This document shows, piece by piece, positions 25,101 through 40,300 of a stretch of DNA of 64,000 nucleotides. A model generated the notes under the pieces. The model had not been told where the DNA came from. It did no database searches and was given only the letters and a program-made list of their open reading frames with translations. Location of the stretch: positions 2,469,105 through 2,533,104 of the forward strand of contig ML679974.1 in assembly GCA_007922225.1 (NCBI GenBank), in the 5' to 3' direction. Origin of the DNA: Emydura subglobosa. Taxonomy: Eukaryota; Chordata; Testudines; Chelidae. The position numbers were made by a program, and so were the translations under genes. Numbering within the stretch: the first letter of the stretch is position 1; each line of letters starts with the position of its first letter.

Positions 25101-28100
25101 AAATCTTTATAGTGATGATAGATTGAAATATCATTTTCAAATAAGAAACATGTTTGAAAAAAATTCAGATCTGTCTTTTAGATAGGGAATTATTGATTTT
25201 AATACAGTCTTTTCCCCCTCTCAGCCACCCATAAGCAGTGCGGTGTGGTCATACTGTAAAAGGCTCTAACGTCTTAATGTCAAAATACTAGCCTTTAGAG
25301 GATTTTCTTAAAATTTATTTCACAGTTTCTGTATCTTTCAAACTTTTCTATAAATATGTGACTCCAGGTTTAGGGGACAGGGAAGTGGTTTATTTGCAAA
25401 ATATTTTGAAAATTAAGTTGATTTTTCTCTACTTCTAGTTGACTGAATCTCCGTTTGGTTCACACACCTCCCTAAGGTAGCAATAATTTTCTGCTGAAAG
25501 ATAAAGTAAAAACTAGGAGATCATAAGAAATATTAGTCTTAAAATTGTTGCTGTGTTAAATATGCACTTGATATGAAATATTGTATAGTACACACAAAAG
25601 AAAAATACTTAATTGCAAATTTTCTTACAAAATATTTTTAGACAGTTCAGTTTAGAACCTTCTATGTTACATTTGAACCAAAATAACCTTATATAAAACA
25701 TAAAGCCAAACTATTTTTAATATGCCAAATTAATAACCGGTAGTCTTCTGAAACAAAAGTAGTCACACTTTCCTCTCAGTTTTGCATTCAGATTTCTCCT
25801 TCCCTTGCAAGACACAATAAACCTAGAGCAGTTCAATTCCCTGCACTCGGTTGCAATGCTATTAGAGTCCAATTTCCCATCTCTTGTATGGGGAACACAG
25901 AATCCTGAACTCTGGAGTTATTAAGTAAATGGAAAAGCTGCATTCAAATATTTAATTTCAACTGTTATTTTTAAACCTAAGCATATAGTAGAGCCTTGCT
26001 AATTCACACAGTGAGCTGGGAAATTTATTGTAGATTGTGAAATTTTGTGAACCGATGCGTAAACAAACAATAATAAAAAGAAATTGAGACAACAGATTCT
26101 TCTTAAAATAACATGAAAGCAGGACTTAAAAATGACACCATGGTAAATACTGTGTGTGAGGACAACATGAGTATCCAACATTTCAACCAAATGTGATAGC
26201 TCAGTAGAGAAATGGTAACAAGTGTAATGTTTTATGATGTATAAAACTCAGGTTTAGTATGAAAATAGAGGATGTTGCATGACAAAATGTACTTTTATTT
26301 TGACAAAGGTAGTCTAATTTTAAATGTTAGTACTTCATAGTATGTTATTGAAGATAATAGTGTGTTTTTAAATGTAATACAGTCACTAAGCATTCTAAAA
26401 TCTTTATAGAGAAGTATGGTGGGGCAATATTTTTGTGAGAATTATAAGAGCTATCGATTAATATGATTCTATATTCTATTACTGGTTGTTGGTCTAAGGT
26501 TTTTCTAGCTAAAGCACGGTGTTAAGGTGAATAGAGAAGAGCTCCAACTCCCTTTAGGGATATCTGAATTGTCGGGGATTAATACTTTCAGGATTCTTGG
26601 AAGAAGAGAGAAGTTTTTCTACTTTTGCACTAGTTGGGATACCATTAGAATGCTAGAGCCCTTGAGAACCCAAAGCAATCATACAAGAAGCAGTTATTCT
26701 GAAATAATTGTAATATAGAATCTTATTGCACTGCGATTAACTCTTGCTTTATTTCCGTTCCCTGAAATTCTCTTCCCTCCCTTCTTCTCATCTTCTTTGA
26801 ATCATAGATTAGGTCTGGAGAGGAGGTCATCTAGTCCAACCTCCCTGCTCAAAGCAGGACCAACCCCAACTAAATCATCCCAGCCAGGGCTTTGTCAAGC
26901 TGGGCCTTTGCACTTAGGGAAGATGAAAAGGGATACACTATATTCTTTTCCATCCAGCTTTATTATCCTACTTTCACTGTTCCCATGCTTCATGCTACTC
27001 TCTCAATCTTGCCTTTTGGGGTGCTGACAAATTGACAAGGCTGCTGCTTCCGGAGAGGCAGTATTTGTGTTTGTGGAGAGCAGTCGTCAGACCAACATGG
27101 GACTGGATGGTGACAATGGAGCTTGTTCATCTTGAGATACAGTTCACAACTTCCGAGTTGTCACACTGATTCAAAGCTGCTGCTTTCTGTACAGAGGATA
27201 GAATTATTGAGAGCACTGCTCCACCGAATGATGTGATCATTTATTAGTGCTTCTTTTTTGATCAGTTGAAGTATGTGCAGTTTGAGTTTTTAGGCCCGAT
27301 CTTGTACCCTCAATTCAGTGGATTACTCATGTGAGTCAATAGCAAATAATAGAACCAGGAACAGGCCTGAAAATATTAACCAAGCTTTTTGATGCTTGTT
27401 GGTTTTGTTTCCTCTGTCACATCAGTGTTCAACATTGTATTTAGGTTCTACTCAGTTGTGCCAGGGCATTTGTACTTCTATTATATACTTCTAATATATT
27501 TTATTTATTTATTTATTTATTTTAGGGACTGCAGCTTGCATCATCCCTATAGTACCTCTGAAGAGAGATACACTCACATATTTTCCATATCTCTGGAGAT
27601 ATATAATTGACCCACTCCAATCTTCATTATGTTTGTCTGCTAACCCTCCCACTGAGGTATATTGCTGCTTTTCATTGCTTTCAGCAACTCATCATCTGCC
27701 TAATGTGTTTCAGGTGAAATCCTTGGAAAACATGGTATAGTCAAGAAATCAGACATTTTCTTTTAATTCTCTAGGGTTTTGTCCCTTTATATGTGACACC
27801 TCTCTCAGTGCTTCTAAATTCACTTTTGTTTTGTTGTCTAAAGGGACAGATAATGGAGGGACCTCATCTAGTAGCACATCAGGAATTCCTCCCAGCACTT
27901 CTGCTGGGAGTGCAAAGACTGTCGGGAGGAACCTGGGAGCCTCAGCTGGAGAGAAGGAGGAAGGAAAGAAGGTCAGACGTCAGTGGGAATCATGGAGCAC
28001 AGAAGACAAGAATACCTTCTTTGAGGGACTGTATGAGGTGTGTATATGGAAGAAGAAAGGCAGATGCTTCTTATGGAGCCCATGTTTTGCTGGCTTGGTT

Positions 28101-28335
28101 TTATGTTTGAATGAAAACTTGATTTTGGGAATTTGTGGAGGACGACATTTCAAATTGGTTTTGTATGTGGACGTATCCTGTATACAAGTGAGCACGACTG
28201 GATGCACAGTACACGTGAACCATAGAATCATAAAAATACCTGGCTGGAAGGGACCTCACGAAGTCAAGTCTAGCCCTCTGCGCTGGGGCAGAACCAAAGC
28301 TATCTGCTTAAAAATATCAGACCCTGTAAAGCTGA

Positions 28336-28370
<35 letters not shown>

Positions 28371-31300
28371 TACACAGCATGTGTGTGAAGAAGAAATCAG
28401 TTTACTCTACGCATGAAACTCCCAAATATCATATTCTCTTACCTTGTCCATAGAATTTGTACATGTTTGAGGTTGTCTGTCAAAATAAAGTGCCTGTCTC
28501 CAGATGTAATGGACAAAGTTGCATCGTCTATGTGCATTACTAGGGCCATTTCTCTAGTTTAGTTCATCTGCATGAAAAAGTAAAATGTTAAATCCTCAGC
28601 TGGAACATCTTCATGGACTTGAGCATTCCATAATGAACACAGAAGCCCCTAAAATGAAATCGTGATGTTTTTTAATATTTTATTTTCGTTTACAAAATGT
28701 CTGTAATAAAAGCACAAGTTAAAAGTAAGGTAAATTATTTCAAATGGGGGGGAAATACATATTGTTCCCCCAGCCCAACCTTCAGAAATAAAATGTATAG
28801 AGTTGTGCTGCATTATTTTGTTTTAAATGGCAAAATAATCTCAATTGTTTATTACAGACTTTTATAGAAGTTAGAAATGGAAAATCATCTTTGGCAAAAA
28901 GCAGCCCTCACACACAAGCTGTCACATGATCTTAAACTCCTAAACAGGGTCTGGCATGTCTGTAACCGGATAAGAGAAATGGAAAAGCCCTAGCTAAATT
29001 ATGTAGGCCAGAATATCATAGTCTGTCATTAGATGGATTTCTCATCCTTTTTATCCCTGCACTTTTTGCTCTTTAATTGGTTTTGAATATTGTACTTTTT
29101 CAGCACGGGAAGGACTTTGAAGCTATTCAGAACAATATTTCCCTAAAGTACAAGAAGAAAGGCAAACCAGCAAGCATGGTAAAGAACAAAGAGCAGGTCC
29201 GGCATTTCTACTACCGCACCTGGCACAAGATCTCCAAGTATATTGATTTTGATAATGGTGAGTGTGCAGTGGGAGTGAATTCCGTGACCAGCACAGGGTC
29301 TGGGTTGGGTATTCACTCCTGTGGGAGTTGGATCCTTGTCTTTTAATATGGCCTGAGAGCACAGGAATGGTGAAGGTGAGAAAAATAGATAACAGATACT
29401 ATTAAGATATTGCTGAACACATTGAACTGTGCCCATCATGGTGAAAAGTAGGCTCACTCACACAAATTTAAAATAAAATATTTTCCAACAGTTGGTTACA
29501 AAAGAAGACCATTCCTCTGTTAATAATCACATACACCTGTAATAAAGATCCACCTGACTATTGACTTAAATCAGCAAAAAGCCAGATTAAAGAGATGTAT
29601 CTACCAACATATCCTGGATGTCACCACTCCAAGGGTTTGGACTAGAAGTGTAAAAATTGGTTTAATTAAAAATCGGTTTAAACATTCTAAAAATAGAATG
29701 GTTAAATGTGGGGGGAAGCCATGCTGGGCTCCATGCCTCTGCAAGAGCTCCCCAGCTACTCTCCTCGCAGGGAGCCGAGCCCAGCTGCTGTTCCCCTCCC
29801 CCCAGTTTAAACAGTAATTAGCTCTTTAAAATGTTAAAAAAGCTGATTACCATTTAAATGGGTAAGCTTTTACATACCTAGTTTGGACTTTGATGATAGA
29901 CAGCCAGAGCTTGTAAACTGGAGTAATAGAAATAGGATGAAATTTAATAGTGGAAAGTGCAAGGTCATGCATTTAGGGACTAATAACAAGAATTTCTGCT
30001 GTAAGCTGGGGACTTGTCAGTTGGAAGTGACAGAGGAGGAGAAGGACCTGGTTATATTGGTTGATCACAGGATGACTATGAGCTGCCAATGTGATGTGGC
30101 CGTGAAAAAAGCTAATGTGGTCCTTGGATGCATCAGATGAGGTTTTTCCAGTAGAGATAAGGAGGTGTTAGTGGCATTAAACAAGGTGCTGGTGGGACCT
30201 CATCTGGAATACTGTGTGCAGTTCTGGTACCCCATATTTAAGAAAGATAAATTCAAACTGGAACAGGTGCAGAGAAGGGCTACTAGGATGATTCGCGGAA
30301 TGGAAAACCTGCCTTATGAGAGGAGACTCCAAGAGCTTGGCTTGTTTCGCCTAACCAGAAGAAAGCTGAAGGGGAGATATGATTCTTCTCTATAAATACA
30401 CCAGAGGGATAAATACCAGGGAGGGAGAGGAATTAATTAAGTTAAGCGCCAATGTGGACACAAGAACTAATAGATATAAACTGGCCATCAGGAAGTTTAG
30501 ACTTGAAACCATCAACCATCTAATCTTCTAACCATCAGAGGAGTGAAGTTCTGGAATAGCCTTCCAAGGGGAACAGTGGGGGCAAAAAACTTATCTGGCT
30601 TCAAAAATGAGCATAATGGGTTTATGGAGGGGATGCTATGATGGGACAGCCTAGTTTGACAATTGACTGAACTTTGACTACTGGTGGTAGATATGCCAAT
30701 GGCCTGTGAAGGAATGTTAGATGCGGCAGGTTCTGAGTTATTACAGAGAATTCTTTCTTAGGTGTCTGGCTGGTGAGACTTGCCCACGTGCTCAGGGTTT
30801 AACTGATTGTCATATTTGGGGTCGGGAAGGAATTTTCCCCCAGGACAGATTGGTAAAGACTCTGAGGGTTTTTCGCCTTCCTCTATAGCATGGGGCATGG
30901 CTCACTTGCTGGTGGATTCTCTGTACCTTAAAGTCTTTAAACCATTATTTGAGAACTTTAATAACTCAGTCATAGGTTAGACATTTATTACATGGTGCGT
31001 GGATGATGATCTGTTCTGCGTTGTGCAGGAGATCAGACTAGACGATCATATTGGTCCCTTCTGACCTTAGAGTCTGAGTCTGAGCATTGTAGCTACTCGT
31101 GCCTTCAGTGATCCCAAATTCTTGGACCAAATACATTCCAAGCAAAATCCAGTAAGAAGCAAATAGTCTGTATGACTAACATATGGCTGAAATGTTTACC
31201 TTTTCTTGCACTTATCCACTCAATAAACATCTAGGTTGCTTTATTCCACTGAATCAACAATCCAAGAATCCTAAACCATGTATGTTTTTTCCTCTTGTTG

Positions 31301-34300
31301 GACAGTGGTGAGGAAACCAGCCAAGTAACTGGTAATAGTGATTCATAACAGTAATGGTAATTAGTGCTAATTGAGTTCTGAATTCACTTGCATTGTATGT
31401 ACTTGGTAAAGGTGAAACTAGGGTCCAGGACTGTTTGCAAGTAATCTTGTCTAGATAATAAATTTAAAAAAATCTATCTAGCACGGTGCGTGAATTCCAC
31501 TAACATGTATCTTCTAACAGACAAAAGAGCTGATCAGAAGTGCCTCTTATGTTAGTAAGTTGAGCAGCAAGTACAGTTCCCCTTAGTTTTCATGTCCTAC
31601 TGATCCTGTATTCTAGTTGTATGTTGTTACATCTAGAAGTTGGTTAAATACATTTGCCTTTAAACAGTTCTTTAACTTTTGTCATAGTCCCCACAATCAG
31701 TTCATCCTGGTAATTTTTACAGGTACAACCACTCTTGTTAAAGAAACATGCTTATCTGAGAGATTAGACTTTGAGTGCTGATGACGAGTTGTAAATGAAA
31801 AGCTCTGTAGCATGTGTTACAACATGCTACTAGCAAAAGCAGAAAAAGCATGTAAAGGCTTTACAGACCTTTAAAAATTCATCAGTCTGTCCCTAATGTT
31901 TAGGATGTTGAAGAGGATTTCCATTTGTAAAGCACAGTTAGCATAGCTATTCTTTGAGCATTCTCCCTACGCTCAGAAGCTGGCCATGGTTTGTGAGATC
32001 AAACTTCAAACAAGCCTTAGTTTTTAATTTAAAAATAAATGACCCTGCAAATATGGTATTGGAAGAAACCTGTCTCCATATGACTTCAGAAGTCCTTCCA
32101 AAGTGGATCATCAGTTGTGGTCTGGATATGCAGAAATAAATGAATGAAGGTAAAATCTTATACCTACATCTGCAAGATCTGAAAGCTTCTTAGCTGCCTG
32201 TGTAGAGGTTTAAGAATTTGAGGAGCATGTGGCTAACCTAAGTATTGATGAAAATGCATATGGCTGAATTTTGGACTTACTGGTAGCCTGAAAATCAAAG
32301 TGAATTGCAGTTGTCACCACACCATCAGGTATAAGTATTTCTTGGTCTGATTTGTGTGCCAAAGGGCTTTTTTTTAAAAACACCAACCATGGATATAAGC
32401 TGGAACATACTATTGCAAAACAAATAAGATGCCCACACCAATGTATTCTGATGTTGGAAGAAAAAAAATTTCAGAAATTTTGCTGAAATGCTGTTTTGTT
32501 AAAATTATGTGATAGCTGTTATAGGTTTTTTATTCTATATAAAAATGTTGCATTTTCCAAATATAAAGTCAGAGCTATGAAATACATGCACCTCTCTGAT
32601 TTAGTACTACTGTGAAATAGGACTTAGTGCTATTTGCATGAGATTGTTGTGTATTCATTTAAATATGTGGATTTTTATCCCTTTCACTGAGGGTGTTTTT
32701 GTTGGAAAGTTGTTTGGTCTATTGAGGCTAGTGGTGTATCTGCAGTGAGGGTTTATTCGTGTTCTCTCACCATCTCATATATCACCTGACACCTATTTTG
32801 TTTTGCAGTGTTTTCTCAAGGGCTGAAAAAATCCTCCCTGGAGCTCTATGGCTTAATCTGTTATGGGGAACTAAGGAAGAAGATAGGGGGCTGTGAGTAT
32901 GAATTCTGTTTAGTGACTGAAATTTGTTATTTGTACTGTAGAATCATGGAGTTCTACCTACAGGGCTGGGCTTGCCTTGTACAGCTGTGCTTTGATGGCT
33001 TTCAAAATGTCTACCCATTGTATTCTGGTGCAGTTCTGTGTCTTGTAGGTTTCTTAAGGGATTTTTCATTTTTTTCTGTAAGAAATTTTTGGCCAGTCAC
33101 ATGGGATTCCCTTTTTTCAAACATAACTTTTATTTAGCTTTGTTTATGCAGATAGTATAGAAAACACAGGGTAGTTTTTTATTTTATATTTTTAGGCGCA
33201 TGCACAGTTTGCAGGTGAAATACATTAAATTTATAGGTCTGTCTACCTGATTGTTCTTGAAAATCAAGCAATTAAATATATAAATTGTCACTTGTACCTG
33301 CAATTACTTGTGCCTGCAAAATCACAGTCTGGGATGATGCCATTCTGCACATCAGGCCTTATATCTTTCCATAACAATAAATAAATTAAAATGAGTAAAC
33401 ATTACCAGTCTTAATCAGCAATAAAAACTTTAACTATTCAGTAAGATGCATTCTAAAGAACTCAGCTTCTTTACCCCATCAGCGCTAGTTTGTTCTATGT
33501 GTTTTTCAGTTTGGTCCAAAGCATTTTTGGTGGGACCAGTGCCCTAACTGGGATAATGTAGCATCTACATATATGGCTTTGTTGGTAGGATGTGAGAACT
33601 TGACTGGGTTATTTATAAAATAAAACAAGAAGGCATAATTGGTCGGTCATTTGAATTCCTAACTGCATAGTGGTGCAGCTGGCGACTTTTTACTGTATTC
33701 ATTCCACATTGAGGGATTTTACTTTGTCTCCTGAATTGGACTGTTCACACTCACTTCATTCTGTTAGTTCAAAGTTCTCCAGTGTGCTCATCCATCTGGG
33801 AGATGAAATTTTGATGATCTGCTTCCTGACAAAGGAAAGGCAGGCTGCATTGTCAATAGAGAATAGTCACGTGTCCACACCTTGTCTTAGAATGACCGGG
33901 AGCATCAACTAACCCCTCCTTGGCTGTGACTGACAGTCCAGTGTTGCCCAGTCATCTTGGTGATGCATGCGCATTGTCTATGCATCTGTAGTATTATCTA
34001 ATAATTTTTGCATCTTGTTGTGTACCATCTCCACCGTCACCTTGAAAATTCTCTTTCTGTTTCTCTGTTCTCCCCCAGTAGACTTGGGCAGCAAACTCCC
34101 CTCCCAGGTTCTGTTGCAGGTTTGCTCTACTGCTTGCCAGAATCAGCTTATTTCCCTTTACTTTGGAAACCAGACAGTCTGCATTCCCAGAAATTGCAGA
34201 TGCCATAGATGGAAGGAAACGTCTCAGCAGTGACTTCCAGCATTGCTGGGCAGAGGTCAATTCCTCTGCAAGTAGATACAGGCTTTGCTGCCTTAGAGAA

Positions 34301-37300
34301 TATAAATCAAGTTATCATAAATTGTGTTTCAAAATGTGCAATACATTGCATAGGACGTAGGTGTGGATGTATTTTTTTTCTTTTTCTTTTACTGCATCCA
34401 AACTTGTGAAGGCTTCATGCTTATCCATAGTGCTATGCTGCCTTAGCAACAGAAATTCAGAGCTTGAAGAGCAGGATGTCTGCTGTCAATACTGCAATGT
34501 CAGATCCACACCCAAAAATCTAGGGCCTTTGCAATACAGATGAACTTTGGTCTTTTAATCTCTGACTGAAATGTAATTAACACATCAGGGTATGTATAAA
34601 CCCTACCTGTGTTGCTTAACTGAATTGTACTATTCTGAAGCATATGAATAGAAAATTTTCAGGAACTTTATGTTGTAGCCCTCGTATTATCATGGTAATC
34701 AAAAGTATTTTCCCATTGTTATAAAATAACGTAAACTATAAGGCAAACAGACATGATTAACATTTGTGTCTTTTTGTTATTTAATTCATAATATGGTATG
34801 TTATGTTTGTTTTCTTTCTCATTTAAAGGTATGGATGATAAAAATGCAACTAAACTTAATGAGCTCATTCAAATTGGGTAAGTAAGAATTTTTTCCCCCA
34901 CCATTAATAAAATCAGGCCATAAAGCAGCTTGATTGCTGAGTTGATGGCCCAGTGTAGGGAGCATTTATTACTGTGTAAGGGCTGTAATTTGATTTTAAT
35001 ATGCTGAAAAATAGGAGATAAGCTTTTCATATTTTTCCCACCCCTTTTCTGAGAAGCAAATTAATTTAAATAATAAATACATGATGGGTAAAGTTTAAGA
35101 CATTCTGTGGTAGTGTGAATGCTTTGTAGAATATGTGCCTTTAAATAAAAAACAAAAACAAACAAAAAAACTTACATATTCTGTATATTCATTCAAATGT
35201 TTCCCAATTCTGACTTTCAGCACCAACACTACTGTGGTTTTAAGTCTTCACACAGCTCTACCAATGTACCTTGAGCCTCGATCCTGTAAACATATATGCA
35301 TGTACTTGACTGTAAGCATGAGTAATCTCCTTGATTTCAAGCAGGATTAAGGCCTCATTCTTGAACTGTACTATCCCCAGGATTATATAAATGGTGGGAA
35401 GCTCTACTACTTTTAGAAATAAAGGAATGCATGAAGTACTTCTTGGAAAAATATATAAATCATTGAATTGTTCTGCTTTTTAATGCTGGCAACTCCTTTG
35501 AGTCCTTTCTTTGTACACAGTTGTAATGAACCTTCCAGCAGAGCCATTGACCTTAATCTTAATGTCCTCCTCTCTGCAGGTGCATGAAATCTTCCATAAG
35601 GCTTGCAATAGGATTGCAAATCTTGAATCTAACAGTCTGTGGAATAGCCTGTTGATTATTCTGTTAACTAGATAATTTGCTACTGTCTGTTAAAATTAGA
35701 GCGAAAGTGATGTACTAAAAATGACCACTTTGGATTTTTAGTCTGCTTTTTAGTTACCAATTTGGGATTTTTAGTCTACTTTTCTTTTTTTTTTTTTTTC
35801 CTTCCCATAACTATTTTGCTGTTATAGCCATTTTCTGCTCTTACACAAATGTTCAGTTAAACATTTTAAAATAAGCATAACTGTATTAGAGTATATGAAC
35901 AGTTTCACAAGTTGTAGCCCTATTTAGTTACTGTATAAGTGCTAAGGGAGTACTAGTTAGGTTTCTACCTTCTAGACATTTCTAAAGTGCTCATTACCCT
36001 AGCACCTAGACCAGTGGTTCTTAACCTTTCCAAACTACTGTACCCCTGAAGCCTGAGTCCCACCCCCATGGGGCTGAGGCATGTAACTTAGTTTCATGGC
36101 GCCCCTGTGGCTCCAGGCAATTGCCTTTCTTGCCACCCCCAATACCAGCTCTGCACTTGCGACCCCTCTAAACCCCCAGGTTGAGAAACACTGACCTAGA
36201 CTCTAGGACATAGATTCTGACCTATATGATATATTGTGGATTGGGGACCTCTTATAAAGTCATTTTCATCCAGGTACACTGAGCAGCACAATATGATGAC
36301 AAGACCACACTCATTTTTAGCAAATTTAGGTCCTAGTTCTGTAGTCTGATGTTTACAGACTCAGGGGTTTTCCTGTCAGCGTCACTTTGTTGGATTGGGG
36401 CCTTAGTTTTCTTTAACATCATCTGATCTACCCAAAGGGTGATTGGAAGAAAGTTAGATATTTATCTTACAAAGATTTTGTCTTGTATCCAAGCATTTCA
36501 GAAATGTTAATCCTTGCACTTAAATATATTAAAACTCAATCTCTTAATATGACCTAGAGTGTAGATAGATTTTTCTTTTCTTCTTGAACAATCCAGAGTT
36601 ATTCACTCTTTGGCAGATGAAATAGCACAGACAGACTCTGCTCTTTTCAGGCAGTAGAAGGACATTCTCTTTCTCCCCAAAAAGAACCCTGTTGTTCTGA
36701 CAAACAAACTGCATAAAAGTAGTGTGTAGAATTGTATTGTCATTACCCGCACGGCTGCGTGCATTAGTCCAATGAAGACGGATAGAGATACAGCCCCCCA
36801 ACGCCACATGGACAATCAAATACAAAGTTGACTAAAATCTTCTTTCTCCCACTCACCCTGCTGCTGAAATTACCCCGTTGTGTCAGAAAGCCATAATCGC
36901 ATTCTTAGATGCAGGGAATCTTTCTCTTTCCCCCTTCCCAAGTGTGTATAAAAGTAGATTATCCTTGCAGTCCCCTCATGAGATAGGTAAGTATTAGCCT
37001 TATTTGACAAGTGGGGAAACTTTGAGATGCTGAGTGGATCCGCACTGTTCCTCCGCAAGTTACTGGTATCGCTGGGACTTGAATTTAGGGTCTTTGGCCT
37101 CTCTCTGTCTACTTAGACCATGCGGCATCTCTGACTTTCTACAAGATCCTCACTGATGATTTATCAAAACTAAATGATTAGATATGTTGGTCAGAACCTT
37201 CGCAGCTCAGCTGAAGACACAGGCCACAAATAGCAAGTATTGATTGGAAACTTAACCCAAGAAGTATTTCAGGCAACTGAGAATCCTTTGTGCAAAATGT

Positions 37301-40300
37301 CACACTTGATTGGTTTACTGAAATTATAATCCTGTCCAGGCACATTTTTTTTATGTGTGTGCTAATATTAGATATCCCAGAAACATCTAGAATTGAGTAA
37401 ATGTATAGCGTTTTGGGCTGCTGTCAGCAGTTACCTGAAGCAGTGGGTGTCTAGAAAATAGGCCAAAATAGAGCTGCTTGTGAATTCTATGGGAACAGGA
37501 ATTTCTGTCCCATTTCAGACCAGTGGGTCCATCTAGTCTTAGCTCCAAGAGTGGCCTGCATCTGGGGTTGCTAGAATCCCTGTGCTCGGCAACTGCTATC
37601 GATCAAAGTGTTGCTAAATGTTGTTAGAACTCTTCAGCACTGTCTAGCTAACCCACACCTCCTTTACTACCTATTCTTCTAGTACAGGAGTATGTAAAGA
37701 GCAGGCATCAAACTGAGAATAGATCTTTTTGTGTCATGTACTAGAGTTGTTAAAAGGGACCCGGGTGGATTTAGACACACATTTTAGACACAAACAAAGG
37801 TTTTACAGAGTCTAGGCTCAAGAGAAATGTTTGACTTTTTAAATTCAATGAAGAGACCTTCTCTGACTGTGTTTGTAAATCCATCATTATAGTCATGTTC
37901 TTGTTCATGAGAAATGGAAAGGGAAACTGAGTAATCTATTAGAGGAAGGATCGACCAATGGGTAAGGCACTAGCTTAACATATGGGAGATTTATGTTCAA
38001 GTCCCTGCTCTGCCCCAGACTTCCTGTGTGAACTTGAGCAAGTCACTTAATCTCTGTGTGCTTCAAGTGCCTATGGAGGGTGGTGTGGTGATGTTAAATA
38101 TATTTGAGATTTTGGATACTGTGGCAATGGGCTTTGTAAGTGAGTGGATGAATGTTCTATGTCTAAGCTGAGAGACATTCAAAACAAAATAAACACCATC
38201 AATAGCAATGTGTAAAGCATCTCACAAATCAGAGAATTCAAATAATTTGAGATACTCTTAATAGCACAAGTAAGAAATTTTTAATTTTGTGTCCATTTAA
38301 TGAATGCTGGTATTCTCAGGTACATTTATAGGGTGGGTATGTTTGGTGTACAAATGACGTTACAAGGTGCTGAGCTTCGGTTTCCTTTGACTTCACTGGG
38401 AATTGAGTGCTTGGGCATACTGTAGGATTAGAACTGATACATTTAACACTCATGTTTGATAACTCTCAATACCTAAACCAGATTTGGGGCTTTCTTCAGT
38501 ATGGATTCCAAACCCTACAGGTTCTATTTCTGCAGATAGGAAATGCTGTAGATGGGAACTAACACTAAAGATTCTTAATTATGTTTTGTGGAATATCAGC
38601 TCTTAAATCTTCAGCATTTTGTTAAGTTTGGAAACATCCCTGGTTAAAAGAAACCAAGAGCTAAGCAGGAAGAGGATATTTTAAACTAATACTACTTTTG
38701 TTATTGGCTGTTGCTGATTTGATACTCGTTAATCTGTCATGTTCTTTTAAATTATTTAAGGTACTCCTCCCAATCCCTGCTATGCCATATGTTTGCATTA
38801 GGAAGCTGCCTCCTTCAGCCGTTTTTAATTTTACACTAGCTTAAAGGTACAATAACTGATTATTGGACTCATTCCTAGATTATTTAAACCCATCATGCAG
38901 TATTGAAAAGGAAGTAAGAGGAATCATTCCTTGGCCACCCCAGCAATACTTGTAAACTGGGGGGGAGAGTTTTTATTTCATTTTAAGGGAAAATGAAGAA
39001 TAAAAATTAAGTACTAATGTCATGAAATAGTATCTAGGGGCTGACACAGTGAATTTCTCTGTGAATTTATAGCATTCTTCATCTCCCTCGCATCCTTTTA
39101 GATTAGCTACCTGGGGTAAACAAATAGTTCTAGTGTATAATAATTTGGTGGGCTACCAAGGAGCACAGCTTGATTGCTTGCTTCTAAACTGTGGTAGCCC
39201 ATTTAATACACAGGGTAACATGATGCGGTCCTCCAGCATTAGGGCTGCCAGCAGTTTTGACTTTGTCTTCCTCCATCATGTCTTGTTCCTCCATCCATGG
39301 TTCTGTCTCCTTCCTTCGATCTGCATTTTTTCTTGTCTCCTCTCTTCTATTTCTGTTCTTTACCTTTTCTCTCACTCTTTCACTTTATTCTCTTTTCATT
39401 TATTTGCCCTTTCTCTGCTGTCTGCACCTTTTACATCTGGATGTGCTGCAGAGAACATCCTGACTGGGATCCATGATATACTGGTCAGCTGTTTTTATTT
39501 TTGTAGCCAGATGCAAGTATGCAGTGCCAGAGTGATGATTCAGTAGTGGTTGCTGCTGGGGAGTTACCTGCTGCCCAGAGTGTGTCTGTGCAGGTAGCAG
39601 ACAGCTGATCGGGAAGTGCGGGAGGTAGACCATTCTGTGTGACAGGCGCAACATGCAAAAATGCTGTGTGGGCAACACTGTCCTAATTCATAATACAACA
39701 AAAATACAAACATTGGCCAATGCTCTTTTCTTTTGCTTTGATCAGTTACATTACAGAAGAGATACAATAAATGGGAAAAAGTGGTAAAATACTTTTAATG
39801 GATAGGGAGACAGGAAATGAAACATGAAGAAATCTGATTTTTTTTAATTGACAAATAAAAAAGTGTAAAACCTTAACTTAGAATTTCCTAGTCTTTGGGG
39901 TTTTTTGGTAAAACTACAGCTATCTGTTAAGGTTGTTGATGCATTTTTACAACCCTAGCTCCAATTATTACTTTGAAATTATTATTAAGCTATTTGTGTA
40001 GGGTACCCTTATCTGGACAAGAGTCAGGCCCTTAAACTGAGCTGATGGCTTGTGTGATACAGTTTTACAGCAATGATGAATTAATATGTATGTGATACTA
40101 CATTTCAGACACTTGTCTGACAAATTTTGGTTTAATTAAGATCTAGTTACAGGAGCTGATCCTCACTGTTCTAAATTCTCATGAAAGTTGATGTTGCTAT
40201 GTCAATTTACAGTTCCTGTGGCGCTTCCTCACATTTTTTTCAGATTTGCACCTAAAAGGCCTGATCCATAACCCATTAAATTCAATGGGAGATGTTCCAC

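Larger units (their letters stand above)
16179..27843 (+). other. CRAMP1 intron between exons 15826-16178 and 27844-28037
   Basis: About 11.7 kb, mostly unique AT-rich sequence. It holds a (CAAA)n tract at about 17440-17460, an A-rich (A)nC tract at about 20708-20741, a hAT MITE (20071-20480), a CR1-like repeat (about 21305-21500), a Harbinger MITE (24692-24986), a CR1 piece (about 26799-26912) and a (TTTA)n tract (about 27500-27522). No additional exon or RNA gene is apparent. Confidence 0.8.

Noticed and set aside
33660..34543. Cluster of short overlapping frames in a CRAMP1 intron
   Set aside because: No splice-consistent exon, no conserved domain, both strands equally open; treated as intronic noise.
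37955..38050. tRNA-like A/B box sequence
   Set aside because: Belongs to a MIR-type SINE head; no intact cloverleaf or acceptor stem is visible.
39250..39470. Leucine/serine-rich open frame resembling a membrane protein
   Set aside because: Produced by a pyrimidine-rich tract (ctt/ttc repeats); hydrophobicity is a composition effect.
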